This document shows, one piece after another, positions 1 to 8,840 of a stretch of DNA of 64,000 nt. Under the pieces are notes generated by a model, which worked only from the letters and a program-made list of their open reading frames with translations, was not told where the DNA came from and ran no database searches. Position 1 is the first letter of the stretch. Each line of letters starts with the position of its first letter. The position numbers and the translations under genes were made by a program. The DNA lies in contig CAKSQO010000004.1 in the NCBI GenBank assembly GCA_934486615.1, positions 95,275 to 159,274 on the forward strand, written 5' to 3'. Origin of the DNA: an uncultured Eubacteriales bacterium (GTDB taxonomy: Bacteria; Bacillota; Clostridia; Oscillospirales; Acutalibacteraceae).

Positions 1-294
1 TTCAAAGTCGCTCAACGCGCGCAGGCCTTTTACGATGGCGCACGCGCCGACTTTCTTGGTATATTCGGCAAGCAGCATATCGGACGAGTCGACCTCAACA
101 TTTTTAAGGCCGCTGTCGTCGATGACCCTTCGAATAAGGTCGACGCGCTCTTCGAGCGTGAACACAGGCTGCTTTGCGTCGTTGCACATAACGACGACTA
201 TGACCCTGTCGAACAGCTTTGCAGCGCGGGTGATTATATCGAGATGGCCGAAGGTTATCGGGTCAAAGCTGCCCGGGCAAACGACGGTTTTCAT
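1..294 (-). CDS. coaD: Phosphopantetheine adenylyltransferase, 3' part cut by window edge
   Basis: Transfers AMP from ATP to 4'-phosphopantetheine, the penultimate step of coenzyme A synthesis in the cytoplasm. Only the first 98 residues are inside the window; the rest lies left of base 1. The N-terminus starts MKTVVCPGSFDPITFGH, which carries the family's nucleotidyltransferase T-x-G-H motif (TFGH). Further on, GACAIVKGLRALSDFE matches the conserved CoaD segment. The ATG at 292-294 shares one base with the rsmD stop codon (TAATG), so the two genes are translationally coupled. The rsmD-coaD order is common in Firmicutes. Identification is secure; the missing part is not assessed. Confidence 0.95.
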   Translation of the reverse strand, partial: MKTVVCPGSFDPITFGHLDIITRAAKLFDRVIVVVMCNDAKQPVFTLEERVDLIRRVIDDSGLKNVEVDSSDMLLAEYTKKVGACAIVKGLRALSDFE

Positions 295-836
295 TATTGG
301 CCGTCCTTTCTGTAGACGGAAACGGTGGTTTTGCCGTATTTGTACCGCTTTGCGAGGGTGAGCCCGGGTGCGGAATCAGGCAATTTTTCGTCGGTCGGGT
401 GCTCGCACACGGCGACGGCGAAGTCGCTCATGACCGAGCCGACCTTGGCAAGCGCCGACTGCAGCAGCCCCGTAGAATACGGCGGATCGAGAAAGACGAT
501 GTCAAACTCGTCGCGGCAGGCGGAGAGGAATCCTATCGAGTCGCTCATGACCACGCGGGCGTTTTCGGCAAGTGACGTTGAAGCGAGGTTGTCGTTGACA
601 ACGGCAATCGAGCGCTTTGAGCAGTCGACAAACACGGCGGACGCTGCCGCGCGGGAGAGCGCTTCGATTCCGAGCTGACCCGAGCCTGCAAACAGGTCGA
701 GCACACGCCTGCCCTCAATATCGAACTGGAGCACGCTGAACATGGCCTCCTTGACCTTGTCGGTCGTGGGACGCACATCGTTGCCCTCGAGCGTTTTAAG
801 TTTTCGGCCGCGGGCCGAACCCGTAATTACTCTCAT
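294..836 (-). CDS. rsmD: 16S rRNA (guanine(966)-N2)-methyltransferase RsmD
   Basis: S-adenosylmethionine-dependent methyltransferase that modifies G966 (E. coli numbering) of 16S rRNA. The 180-residue protein has the usual family length. It shows the Rossmann SAM-binding motif VLDLFAGSGQLGIEALSR near residues 45-62 and the catalytic DPPY motif (FLDPPYSTG) near residue 116. The conserved N-terminus MRVITGSARGRKL supports the start at 836. A GAGG Shine-Dalgarno lies about 10 bases upstream. It is the first gene of an operon with coaD and has a promoter-like pair just upstream (856-885). Confidence 0.95.
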   Translation of the reverse strand: MRVITGSARGRKLKTLEGNDVRPTTDKVKEAMFSVLQFDIEGRRVLDLFAGSGQLGIEALSRAAASAVFVDCSKRSIAVVNDNLASTSLAENARVVMSDSIGFLSACRDEFDIVFLDPPYSTGLLQSALAKVGSVMSDFAVAVCEHPTDEKLPDSAPGLTLAKRYKYGKTTVSVYRKDGQ

Positions 837-855
837 AAGAAATAAACCTCTCTAT

Positions 856-885
856 ATTATCACATCAAAGCGTGTCGTTTGTCAA
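856..885 (-). promoter_or_regulatory. Sigma-A-type promoter for rsmD-coaD
   Basis: On the minus strand, TTGACA (880-885) is followed after 18 bases by GATAAT (856-861). A perfect -35, a near-consensus -10 and a position just upstream of rsmD make this the probable promoter of rsmD-coaD. Confidence 0.65.
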
Positions 886-1039
886 CATAAAATTGGGGTT
901 TTTGGGCTTTTTTATGCAAATAGCCAAAAGCGCAAAGCAAAAATTGACAAATTGAAAATGAATAAAGTTCCCGACCGAGAACAAACTATTTTCAGACAAC
1001 ATTCTTTGATTTTAGCGTTTGCATGATGTTGTCAGGATA

Positions 1040-1065
1040 GGGAGCGGTTGAATCAAGCCGCTCCC
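1040..1065 (-). terminator. GC-rich hairpin downstream of the topoisomerase operon
   Basis: An 8-bp perfect stem GGGAGCGG/CCGCTCCC (1040-1047 and 1058-1065) with a 10-base loop lies 59 bases past the end of the parC-like gene. There is no clear U-run on either side, so it may be a transcript-stabilising hairpin or a weak terminator. The remaining 886-1039 stretch is AT-rich and shows no convincing gene. Confidence 0.45.
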
Positions 1066-1123
1066 TGTCTTAGTTTCAGGCGCAAAATTCGGGGCAGGAG
1101 CAGGCTCCTGCTCCCACGCTTCA

Positions 1124-3367
1124 TCAGTCAAAGCTCAGCTGCTCCGCTCTTTCCTCTGCAGACATCAGCTGACCCGCGCTCGGCAGGGTCTTGGGGCGGT
1201 AACGGTGCGGCTTTGCCAGCATTCCCTCGGTGTAGACCTGAGCCGACTCAAGGCGCTGTCCCCTCTTCTGGGTCATAACCACAACGCCCTGCGTGTCCTT
1301 GGTCGTTTTCTCCGCAAGCAGAGCCGACGGCAGCAGTACCATACGTCCGCCCGTCGAACGCATAAGATACTCGCACTCGTCGTGCGCGTAATCGAATGCA
1401 ACTATCCCGAATTTGTCGCAGCAGGCTTTTATCAGCTTTTTGCGGTTGAGCTTGGTCTGATAGGCGCTCATGCTGACCTTGGCCACGCGTCCGTTCTCCA
1501 TAAAGAACATCATAAAGCCCTTGTAGTCGTCGGTCACCGCCATATAGCGCGGCACTTCATCGGTGTCCATACCGAGCTTGGCCGCGACAAAGTCGCCGAG
1601 GACACTCGCCTTTGTATCGTCAAAGTCGGAGGCGCTCGCCTTATAGACCCGGCACATGTTGGTGAAAAACAGCAAATTCGCGGTGTTGTGCGACTCAACG
1701 CTCTGAACGACCGTATCGCCGTCCTTCAGCTTCTGCTCGCCGCTCATTCGCAGCGACTGGGGTGTTATCTTTTTGAAGTAGCCCTCGGCGGTGAAGAACA
1801 GCGTTACGGGATAGTCGGCGACGCTTACGACGTCGACAGGCTCTTCGTCCGCGTAGGAATAGATTATCTCGGTCTTTCTGGGCCGACCGTACTTCTTTAT
1901 GACCTCTTTAAGCTCGTCGATGATGACCTTATGCAGCTTTTTAGTGCTGCTGAGCAGATCGTTATACTCGGCGATCTTTTTTTCAAGCTGCTCGATGTCG
2001 TCGAGCCGCTTCAGGATATATTCGCGGTTTAAGTGGCGCAGCTTTATCTCGGCGACGTACTCGGCCTGAATCTCGTCGATGCCGAAGCCTATCATCAGGT
2101 TCGGGACGACCTCGCGCTCCTCCTCGGTCTCGCGCACGATGCGTATCGCTTTGTCGATGTCGAGCAGGATTTTCGACAAACCCTTGAGCAGGTGCAGTCT
2201 GGCCTCGGCCTTTTCGAGGTCGTGGCAGATACGCCTGCGCACGCACTCGGTGCGGAACGCCGACCACTCGTCGAGTATTGCGCGCACGCCCATGACCTTA
2301 GGCGAGCCGCCGACGAGAATGTTGAAGTTGCACGCAAACGAGTCCTCAAGCGGAGTCATCCTGAACAGGCGCTTCATCAGCTTGTCGGGGTCGGTTCCGC
2401 GCTTTAGGTCAACGGTTATCTTAAGTCCGCTCAAGTCCGTCTCGTCGCGAATGTCGCTTATCTCGGTCAGCTTTTTCTGCTTTACAAGGTCGATGACCTT
2501 TTCGATTATCTGCTCGCAGGTAGTCGTGGGCGGAATCTGCGTGATGTCTATGCAGTTGGCTTCCTTATCGTAGGAGTAGACCGCTCTCACGCGGAAGCTG
2601 CCGCGGCCTGTGTCGTAGATGTCCTCAAGCTCGTCCTTGTTGTAAAGCAGCCGGCCGCCGCCCGCAAAGTCGGGAGCGAGCAGAGTTTCACTTATAACGC
2701 AGTCCTTATCGCGCAGGTAGGCAATCTCGGTCTCGCATACCTCGGTGATATTGAACGAGCAGATGTTCGACGCCATACCGACGGCGATACCCGTGTTTGA
2801 GTTGACAAGCACGCTCGGGAACGTGACGGGAAACAGCAGCGGCTCTTTCATCGTCGCGTCGTAGTTGTCGACAAAGTCGACCGTGTCGCTGTCAATATCG
2901 CGGAACAGCTCGTTGGCGATAGGCTCGAGCTTGGCTTCGGTGTAACGCGAGGCGGCGCACTTCATATCGCGCGAGTACGCCTTGCCGAACGAGCCCTTCG
3001 ACTCGACATACGGGTGCAGCAGCGCTTCATAGCCGCGCGACAGGCGCACCATCGTATCGTAGATGGCCTGGTCGCCGTGGGGGTTGAGTTGCATCGTCGC
3101 GCCGACGATATTGGCGCTCTTTACCCTGCCGCCCGAAAGCAGTCCCATTTTATACATTGTATAAAGCAGCTTGCGGTGCGAGGGCTTGAAGCCGTCGATC
3201 TCCGGTATCGCGCGCGAGATGATAACGCTCATCGCGTAGGGCATATAGTTGGTTTCGAGCGTCTGCCCTATCGGCTGCTCGACTATCGTTCCCGCGCCCG
3301 CGATGTAGGCGTTCTCGGCTGCGGGATTGACCTTTATCTTTGCTTCTTTTTTCTTCTTCGGTGCCAT
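1124..3367 (-). CDS. Divergent type IIA DNA topoisomerase, subunit A (GyrA/ParC-like)
   Basis: Probable DNA-cleaving subunit of an ATP-dependent type II topoisomerase that relaxes or decatenates DNA. The 747-residue protein begins with a lysine-rich tail. It carries the winged-helix breakage-reunion domain with the catalytic tyrosine in AASRYTEAKL (Tyr142), where classical GyrA has AAMRYTE. A tower and coiled-coil region follows, then a shortened C-terminal part. The GyrA box (QRRGGKG-type), which marks true gyrase, is not seen. That favours a ParC-like rather than supercoiling activity. The gene lies 14 bases downstream of the ATPase-subunit gene, so the two form an operon. Sequence differs clearly from classical GyrA and ParC, so no symbol is assigned. 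Confidence 0.85.
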   Translation of the reverse strand: MAPKKKKEAKIKVNPAAENAYIAGAGTIVEQPIGQTLETNYMPYAMSVIISRAIPEIDGFKPSHRKLLYTMYKMGLLSGGRVKSANIVGATMQLNPHGDQAIYDTMVRLSRGYEALLHPYVESKGSFGKAYSRDMKCAASRYTEAKLEPIANELFRDIDSDTVDFVDNYDATMKEPLLFPVTFPSVLVNSNTGIAVGMASNICSFNITEVCETEIAYLRDKDCVISETLLAPDFAGGGRLLYNKDELEDIYDTGRGSFRVRAVYSYDKEANCIDITQIPPTTTCEQIIEKVIDLVKQKKLTEISDIRDETDLSGLKITVDLKRGTDPDKLMKRLFRMTPLEDSFACNFNILVGGSPKVMGVRAILDEWSAFRTECVRRRICHDLEKAEARLHLLKGLSKILLDIDKAIRIVRETEEEREVVPNLMIGFGIDEIQAEYVAEIKLRHLNREYILKRLDDIEQLEKKIAEYNDLLSSTKKLHKVIIDELKEVIKKYGRPRKTEIIYSYADEEPVDVVSVADYPVTLFFTAEGYFKKITPQSLRMSGEQKLKDGDTVVQSVESHNTANLLFFTNMCRVYKASASDFDDTKASVLGDFVAAKLGMDTDEVPRYMAVTDDYKGFMMFFMENGRVAKVSMSAYQTKLNRKKLIKACCDKFGIVAFDYAHDECEYLMRSTGGRMVLLPSALLAEKTTKDTQGVVVMTQKRGQRLESAQVYTEGMLAKPHRYRPKTLPSAGQLMSAEERAEQLSFD

Positions 3368-3381
3368 TTACCCCGCCTCCT

Positions 3382-5364
3382 TTAGCTTAAATCCGCTTCG
3401 TCAAGGTACTTGTAGCCGTTTTCGGCTATGAAGTCCTTGCGCCCCTGAAGATTGTCGCCGAGCAAAAGGTCGAACATCTCAGCCGTTCTCTCCGCGTCCT
3501 CGGGCATTATTTTTACAAGACGGCGCGAAGCGGGGTTCATCGTCGTCAGGTTCATCATTTCGGGCTGGTTCTCGCCCAGTCCCTTTGAGCGCTGCAGCGT
3601 GTACTTTTGGCCGCCGATTTTTTCAAGTATTTCGCGCTTTTCGTTCTCGTCGTAGGCGAAGTAGACCTTATCCTTGGTGTTTATCTCAAAAAGCGGAGTT
3701 TCCGCGATGAACACCTTGCCCTCGCGGATAAGCGTGGGCATAAGGCGATAGATGACCGTCAGTATCAGCGTGCGGATCTGGAAGCCGTCGACGTCCGCAT
3801 CGGTGCAGATGATGACCTTGCTCCAGCGCAGATTGTCGAGGTTGAAGGTCGACAGATCCTTGTTGGCCTTGCTCTTGACCTCAACTCCGCAGCCGAGCAC
3901 CTTTACAAGGTCGGTGATTATCTCGCTCTTGAAAATCTTGTTGTACTCGGCCTTTAAGCAGTTGAGTATCTTACCTCTTACGGGGATTATGGCCTGAAAC
4001 TCCGCGTCGCGCGCAAGCTTGCACGAGCCGAGAGCCGAGTCGCCCTCCACGATGAACACCTCGCGGCGGGTCACGTCGCGCGTGCGGCAATCGACAAACT
4101 TCTGCACGCGGTTTGCGAGGTCGTTCTTGGTCTGCAGCGTGTTTTTGATGTTCAGCCGCTCTTTCTCCGAGCGCTCGCGGCTGCGTTTGTTGATGAGCAC
4201 CTGGTCGGCGATCCTGTCCGCATCAGCCTTGTTTTCAATAAAATACACCTCAAGCTGCCGGCGCATAAACTCGGTCATAGCGTCGGCAATAAACTTGTTG
4301 GTTATTGACTTTTTGGTCTGGTTTTCGTAAGATGTCTGTGTAGAGAACGATGAAACGACAATGTCAAGGCACTCCTCAACGTCGGCAAAGGAAATCTTGC
4401 TCTCGTTTTTGGTATACTTCGAGGTCTGCTTGATGTAGGCGTCGATCTGATAGACAAACGCGCTTCTGACCGCCTTTTCGGGCGAGCCGCCGTGCTCAAG
4501 GTAGCTTGAGTTGTGGTAGTACTCCTTGAAATGCACCTTGTTTGAGAAGCAGCAGGCGATGTTCATCTTGAGCTTATAGTCAGCCATATCCGCGCGGTCG
4601 CGTCCGACCCTTTCGGCCGACCAGACCTGAATTCCGGTAAGTGCGTCGTTTCCGACGACCTCGGCCAGATAGTCGGCGATGCCGTTGTCGTACTTGTAGT
4701 CTGTGCTCTCGAAGCTGTGGCCGACCTGGTTGCGGAACGTAAAGAGTATGCCCGGATTTACGACCGACTGGCGCTTTATCGTGTCATGGAAATACTCACT
4801 CGGGATATTGATGTCGGTAAATACCGCGATGTCGGGCTTCCATTTGATTTTGGAGCCTGTGGCCTTGCCCGAGTACGGCTCTTTTTTCAGCCCGCCGACG
4901 TTCACGCCGTGCTCAAAATGCAGGGTGTAGAGGAAGCCGTCGCGCCTTATCTCGACATCCATATACTCGGACGCGTACTGCGTCGCACACAGGCCGAGGC
5001 CGTTGAGTCCGAGGGAGTATTCGTAGTTTGAGCCGGAGTTGTTCTTGTACTTGCCGCCCGCGTACATCTCGCAGAACACAAGCTCCCAGTTGTACTGGTT
5101 GAGCTTCGGGTTCATATCGACGGGTATGCCGCGGCCGAAATCCTCGACCTCGATCGCTCCGTCTGCGTAACGCGTGACGATTATCTTGCTGCCGAAGCCC
5201 TCGCGCGCCTCGTCTATTGAGTTTGAGATTATCTCGAACACGGAGTGCTCGCAGCCCTCAATGCCGTCAGAACCGAAGATGACTGCAGGACGCTTGCGGA
5301 CCCGGTCCGCGCCCTCGAGCTTTTCTATACTGTCGTTGCCGTATTCGGCGTTTTTCTTAGCCAT
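3382..5364 (-). CDS. Divergent type IIA DNA topoisomerase, subunit B (GyrB/ParE-like)
   Basis: ATPase/TOPRIM subunit partnering the downstream GyrA/ParC-like protein. With the ATG at 5364 (GAGG Shine-Dalgarno six bases away) it is 660 residues. An upstream in-frame ATG would extend into the promoter. The GHKL ATPase site shows E44 and N48 in EIISNSIDEA, GRGIPV at 78-82, and the switch lysine in NQTKKS (about 349-352). The TOPRIM domain has EGDSALGS (440-447) where GyrB/ParE normally has EGDSAGGS, and TDADVDG (521-527) followed by FQIRTL instead of the usual SHIRTL. KGLGE is present near 594-598. These changes mark a divergent but apparently intact enzyme. Confidence 0.85.
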   Translation of the reverse strand: MAKKNAEYGNDSIEKLEGADRVRKRPAVIFGSDGIEGCEHSVFEIISNSIDEAREGFGSKIIVTRYADGAIEVEDFGRGIPVDMNPKLNQYNWELVFCEMYAGGKYKNNSGSNYEYSLGLNGLGLCATQYASEYMDVEIRRDGFLYTLHFEHGVNVGGLKKEPYSGKATGSKIKWKPDIAVFTDINIPSEYFHDTIKRQSVVNPGILFTFRNQVGHSFESTDYKYDNGIADYLAEVVGNDALTGIQVWSAERVGRDRADMADYKLKMNIACCFSNKVHFKEYYHNSSYLEHGGSPEKAVRSAFVYQIDAYIKQTSKYTKNESKISFADVEECLDIVVSSFSTQTSYENQTKKSITNKFIADAMTEFMRRQLEVYFIENKADADRIADQVLINKRSRERSEKERLNIKNTLQTKNDLANRVQKFVDCRTRDVTRREVFIVEGDSALGSCKLARDAEFQAIIPVRGKILNCLKAEYNKIFKSEIITDLVKVLGCGVEVKSKANKDLSTFNLDNLRWSKVIICTDADVDGFQIRTLILTVIYRLMPTLIREGKVFIAETPLFEINTKDKVYFAYDENEKREILEKIGGQKYTLQRSKGLGENQPEMMNLTTMNPASRRLVKIMPEDAERTAEMFDLLLGDNLQGRKDFIAENGYKYLDEADLS

Positions 5365-5396
5365 AACCGACCTCACTTTATAATAATACATTATAT

Positions 5397-5426
5397 AATT
5401 TACACCATATATAGCGGTGATGTCAA
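5397..5426 (-). promoter_or_regulatory. Promoter of the topoisomerase operon
   Basis: Minus-strand TTGACA (5421-5426) with TAAATT (5397-5402) after 18 bases, just upstream of the ParE-like gene. The -35 is consensus; the -10 is weak and another AT-rich register could serve. Confidence 0.5.
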
Positions 5427-5510
5427 GTTTTGGCACCATTTTGTTCTCTTTTTGGCAGAAATAAAACCGTCCGGGCTCGTGAACACTGTTTTTGAAGGAG
5501 GTTTATCGCA

Positions 5511-6413
5511 ATGAAAAAGTTCATCTGTTCTTTAACGGCGCTTGTCCTTGCGGCGCTTTCGGCGTGCGCGTCGGGCGGAGCGGACCCGTCGGTAGGCGGA
5601 GCTTCGGGAGGCGGAGCTTCGGGAGGCGCGTCCGTCATGGAAGAGTCCGCGTCGGCACCTGCGCAATCGGGGGCAGGCACCGCTTCAAACGTACCCGCGG
5701 CAAACAGCGGCGCGCCCGACATCGGCTCACTCGACAATAAGAAATACTGCTGGGGGCAGGGCTACAACTGCAACGAGAAAAATCAGCCGCTCTCGTGCAT
5801 TGAGTATAACGAAAAATTCTCGAAATACGGCGGGCTGTTTCTGACCGACAGAGAGGACTCGGTCTGCCTGACGTTCGACGAAGGGTACGAAAACGGCTAC
5901 ACCGCCGCCATCCTTGACACGCTCAAGGAAAAGAGCGTGCCCGCGGTGTTCTTCGTGACCTACGACTATGTCAAGAACAATCCCGACCTCGTGCGGCGTA
6001 TGATCGACGAGGGGCATACAGTCGGCAATCACAGCTGGAGCCACCCCTCGATGCCCGAAATAAGCGCCGAGCAGGCCGCCGAGCAAATAACCAGGCTGCA
6101 CGACTACGTCAAGGAGAACTTCGGCTACACTATGACCCTGTTTCGCGCACCTAAGGGCGAATTTTCCGTCCGCACACTCGAAATTGCGCGGCAGCTTGGC
6201 TACAAGTCGGTGTTCTGGAGCTTTGCCTACTACGACTACAATCCAAACGACCAGCCGAGCACGGATAAGGCGTTCACCCGCGTGACCGAGGCGGTACACG
6301 GCGGCGCAATATACCTGCTGCACGCGGTCAGCAGGACCAACACCGATATTCTCCCCGAGGTCATCGACTCTATCCGCAAAAGCGGCTACAAGCTCAATCT
6401 GAAAGGATTATAA
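5511..6413 (+). CDS. PdaA-like polysaccharide (peptidoglycan) deacetylase lipoprotein
   Basis: Carbohydrate esterase family 4 (NodB fold) protein resembling Bacillus PdaA, which deacetylates N-acetylmuramic acid on the way to muramic delta-lactam in spore cortex. The 300-residue protein has a signal peptide with lipobox LSAC (Cys19), so it is probably a membrane-anchored lipoprotein. A low-complexity Gly/Ser/Ala linker covers residues 20-70. Motif 1 is TFDEGYENGYT (121-131). Motif 2 is GNHSWSHPS, giving zinc ligands His174 and His178. RAPKGEFS and IYLLHAVSR are close to PdaA. PdaA itself has TFDN, so the fourth residue varies here. The start is set by GGAGG seven to eight bases upstream. It lies 45 bases before a second deacetylase. 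Confidence 0.85.
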   Translation: MKKFICSLTALVLAALSACASGGADPSVGGASGGGASGGASVMEESASAPAQSGAGTASNVPAANSGAPDIGSLDNKKYCWGQGYNCNEKNQPLSCIEYNEKFSKYGGLFLTDREDSVCLTFDEGYENGYTAAILDTLKEKSVPAVFFVTYDYVKNNPDLVRRMIDEGHTVGNHSWSHPSMPEISAEQAAEQITRLHDYVKENFGYTMTLFRAPKGEFSVRTLEIARQLGYKSVFWSFAYYDYNPNDQPSTDKAFTRVTEAVHGGAIYLLHAVSRTNTDILPEVIDSIRKSGYKLNLKGL

Positions 6414-6458
6414 AGTCCTTCCCTTTCGCATAAAAATATAGCGAAAGGCGGCGTTCGT

Positions 6459-7301
6459 ATGATAATCAGGATAAGAAAGCGGCTGCTGTGCGCCATACTG
6501 TGCGTGCTTCTTGCGGCAGCGGCGCTCACTGCAACGTCCGAGCCGAAAGAAGGCGGCGTGCGCCTGCCCGTAATCATGTACCACCACATCTCGGTAAAGG
6601 CGAGCGCACTCGGCAAATACGTCGTGTCGCCCGATCAGTTCAGGCGCGACCTTGAATATATCGCCGCGCGCGGGTACACCGCAGTCAGCGCGCAGCAGCT
6701 GCTCGACTTTGCCGAAAAGGGCAAGGCGCTTCCGGATAAGCCGATACTCATCACGTTCGACGATGGGTACGAGAGCTTTTACACCTACGCCTACCCGATA
6801 CTTAAAGAGCTGAAAATGCATGCCGTGCTGTCAATTATCGGCAAGTACACCGATCTGTACTCGACAAGCGACGACCACAACGTAAACTATGCGCACGTCA
6901 CCTGGGACGAGGTAAAGGAGATGAGCGAAAGCGGCCTTGTCGACATCGGCCACCACACCTACGACCTGCACTCGCTTTCCTCCCGCAGGGGCTGCCGCAT
7001 AAAGAAAGGCGAAAGCGACTCCGACTACCGCAAAATGCTCACCGCCGACCTGACGGGTCTGCAGAAAAAGATAAAGCAGGCGACCGGCAGCGAAAGCCCG
7101 ATTTTTGCCTATCCTTTCGGCAGCTACTGCACGCAGGGGTGCGAGTGCGTAAGGCAGCTCGGCTTTAAAATAACGCTCGGCTGCGAGGAGCGGGTAAACA
7201 CAATCTACCCTTCCGACGGCGACTCACTTTATATGCTCAATCGCTTCAATCGGGCGAGCGGAAAGAGCAGCGAAGCGTTTTTTGCCGAAATTTCAGAATA
7301 A
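6459..7301 (+). CDS. Secreted polysaccharide deacetylase family protein
   Basis: A 280-residue CE4/NodB-type deacetylase with an N-terminal signal peptide or anchor (residues 5-25, IRKRLLCAILCVLL). It shows the IMYHHIS entry motif (39-45), NodB motif 1 TFDDGYES (99-106) with the catalytic Asp, and motif 2 DIGHHTYDLHSL (near 162-173) with histidine zinc ligands. FAYPFGSY (near 206) corresponds to motif 3. Likely substrates are N-acetylated wall or exopolysaccharide sugars. It follows the PdaA-like gene in the same direction and is probably co-transcribed. AAAGGCGG precedes the ATG. The exact substrate cannot be read from sequence. Confidence 0.85.
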   Translation: MIIRIRKRLLCAILCVLLAAAALTATSEPKEGGVRLPVIMYHHISVKASALGKYVVSPDQFRRDLEYIAARGYTAVSAQQLLDFAEKGKALPDKPILITFDDGYESFYTYAYPILKELKMHAVLSIIGKYTDLYSTSDDHNVNYAHVTWDEVKEMSESGLVDIGHHTYDLHSLSSRRGCRIKKGESDSDYRKMLTADLTGLQKKIKQATGSESPIFAYPFGSYCTQGCECVRQLGFKITLGCEERVNTIYPSDGDSLYMLNRFNRASGKSSEAFFAEISE

Positions 7302-7316
7302 TATTGTAAAAATATG

Positions 7317-7345
7317 TTGGCTTTTCCTCGCAAATATTGTATAAT
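7317..7345 (+). promoter_or_regulatory. Sigma-A-type promoter for purA
   Basis: TTGGCT (7317-7322), 17-base spacer, perfect TATAAT (7340-7345). Transcription would start near 7352, about 35 bases before purA. Confidence 0.8.
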
Positions 7346-7385
7346 AGAGTATGCTTCGTCGTGCTCGGCGAAAGTAATATACTGA

Positions 7386-8675
7386 ATGGCGGCAAAAACA
7401 ATGATAAAAGCAATAGTCGGCGCCAACTGGGGCGACGAAGGAAAAGGCAAGATAACCGATATGCTCGCGACCGATTCTGACATAGTCGTTCGCTTTCAGG
7501 GCGGCGCTAACGCAGGTCACACTATCAAGAACAGCTACGGCAAATTTGCTCTGCATATGATGCCGTCGGGCGCTTTTTGCCAAAACGTGACCAACGTCAT
7601 CGGCAACGGCGTTGCACTCAGCATACCCAACCTCAAAAAAGAGTATGAAATGCTCGTTGCAAGCGGCGTTCCCGCTCCGAACCTCGTCGTTTCCGACCGC
7701 GTTCAGATGGTAATGCCCTACCACATTCTGTTTGACCAATATGAAGAGGAGCGCCTGTCCTCACGCAGCTTCGGCTCGACCAAGTCGGGCATCGCTCCGT
7801 TCTATTCCGATAAATACGCAAAGATCGGCTTCCAGGTCTGCGAGCTGTTCGATGAGGCCGCTCTTAAAGAGAAGCTCGTCCGCGTGCTCGAGACCAAGAA
7901 CATTCTCGTCGAGCACCTTTACCACAAGCCGAAGCTCGACGCCGACGAGATCTTCGCCACCCTGCTTGAGTGGAAGGCGTGGATAGCTCCGTTTGTCACC
8001 AACACGCACAAGCTGCTTGTCGACGCGGTCAAGGCAAACAAGACTATCCTGCTTGAGGGTCAGCTCGGCTCGCTTAAGGACCCCGACCACGGAATTTACC
8101 CGATGGTCACCTCATCCTCGACCCTCGCGGGCTACGGCACCATCGGCGCGGGAGTTCCTGCGCGCGAGATAAAGGAAGTTATCACCGTCGTTAAGGCTTA
8201 TTCAAGTGCTGTCGGCGCAGGCGCGTTCGTTTCCGAGATATTCGGCGACGAGGCAAAGCAGCTGCGCGACCACGGCGCAGACGGCGGCGAGTACGGCGCT
8301 ACCACAGGCCGTCCGCGCAGAATGGGCTGGTTCGACGCCGTTGCCACCAAGTACGGCTGCGAGTGCCAGGCTTCCACGCAGGTCGTGCTGACGATACTCG
8401 ACGCGCTCGGTTATCTTGACGAGATTCCTGTCTGCGTCGGCTACGAGATCGACGGCAAGGTCACCACAGACTTCCCCGTCACCCGCGACCTTGAAAGAGC
8501 TAAGCCCGTGCTCAAGGTGCTGCCCGGTTGGAAGTGCGACATCAGCGGCATAAAGAAGTACGAGGATCTGCCTGAGAACGCGCGCAAGTACGTCGAGTTC
8601 ATCGAGGAACAGATCGGCTTCAAAATCACGATGGTTTCAAACGGCCCCGGCCGCGACGATATTATCTACAGATAA
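7386..8675 (+). CDS. purA: Adenylosuccinate synthetase
   Basis: Makes adenylosuccinate from IMP, aspartate and GTP, the first committed step to AMP. The 429-residue protein has the family's N-terminal P-loop GANWGDEGKGKI, QGGANAGHTI with the catalytic His, and GATTGRPRRMGWFD in the IMP-binding part. It is full length. The ATG at 7386 has no clear Shine-Dalgarno. The in-frame ATG at 7401 is preceded by GGCGG at eight bases and gives MIKAIVGANWGDEG, closer to the family norm, so it is a strong alternative. It has its own promoter (7317-7345) and terminator (8736-8785) and so is probably monocistronic. Confidence 0.95.
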   Translation: MAAKTMIKAIVGANWGDEGKGKITDMLATDSDIVVRFQGGANAGHTIKNSYGKFALHMMPSGAFCQNVTNVIGNGVALSIPNLKKEYEMLVASGVPAPNLVVSDRVQMVMPYHILFDQYEEERLSSRSFGSTKSGIAPFYSDKYAKIGFQVCELFDEAALKEKLVRVLETKNILVEHLYHKPKLDADEIFATLLEWKAWIAPFVTNTHKLLVDAVKANKTILLEGQLGSLKDPDHGIYPMVTSSSTLAGYGTIGAGVPAREIKEVITVVKAYSSAVGAGAFVSEIFGDEAKQLRDHGADGGEYGATTGRPRRMGWFDAVATKYGCECQASTQVVLTILDALGYLDEIPVCVGYEIDGKVTTDFPVTRDLERAKPVLKVLPGWKCDISGIKKYEDLPENARKYVEFIEEQIGFKITMVSNGPGRDDIIYR

Positions 8676-8735
8676 TTAAAGCCGCTTTTAATTTGCGGAT
8701 AGGCTTTCTCTCCCGCTTACAAATTCAATAAAAGC

Positions 8736-8785
8736 AAGACCCGCCCAAGTCGCCGATATGCTCGGCCGATTTCGGCGGGTCTTTT
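8736..8785 (+). terminator. Intrinsic terminator after purA
   Basis: A 10-bp perfect stem AAGACCCGCC (8736-8745) / GGCGGGTCTT (8774-8783), followed by two more T residues. It ends the purA transcript. Confidence 0.8.
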
Positions 8786-8840
8786 GCCGTCGCTCCCCTT
8801 TTGGCAAGCGAAAACTGTCGAAGAAAAAAATATTTTAACA

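Noticed and set aside
1205..2032. Long plus-strand open frames opposite the topoisomerase genes
   Set aside because: They are antisense shadows of a clearly coding minus-strand gene, lack ribosome-binding sites and show no family motifs.
3382..5364. Calling the pair gyrB/gyrA outright
   Set aside because: No GyrA box is visible and the TOPRIM/ATP-lid motifs are altered, so gyrase activity is not supported by the sequence.
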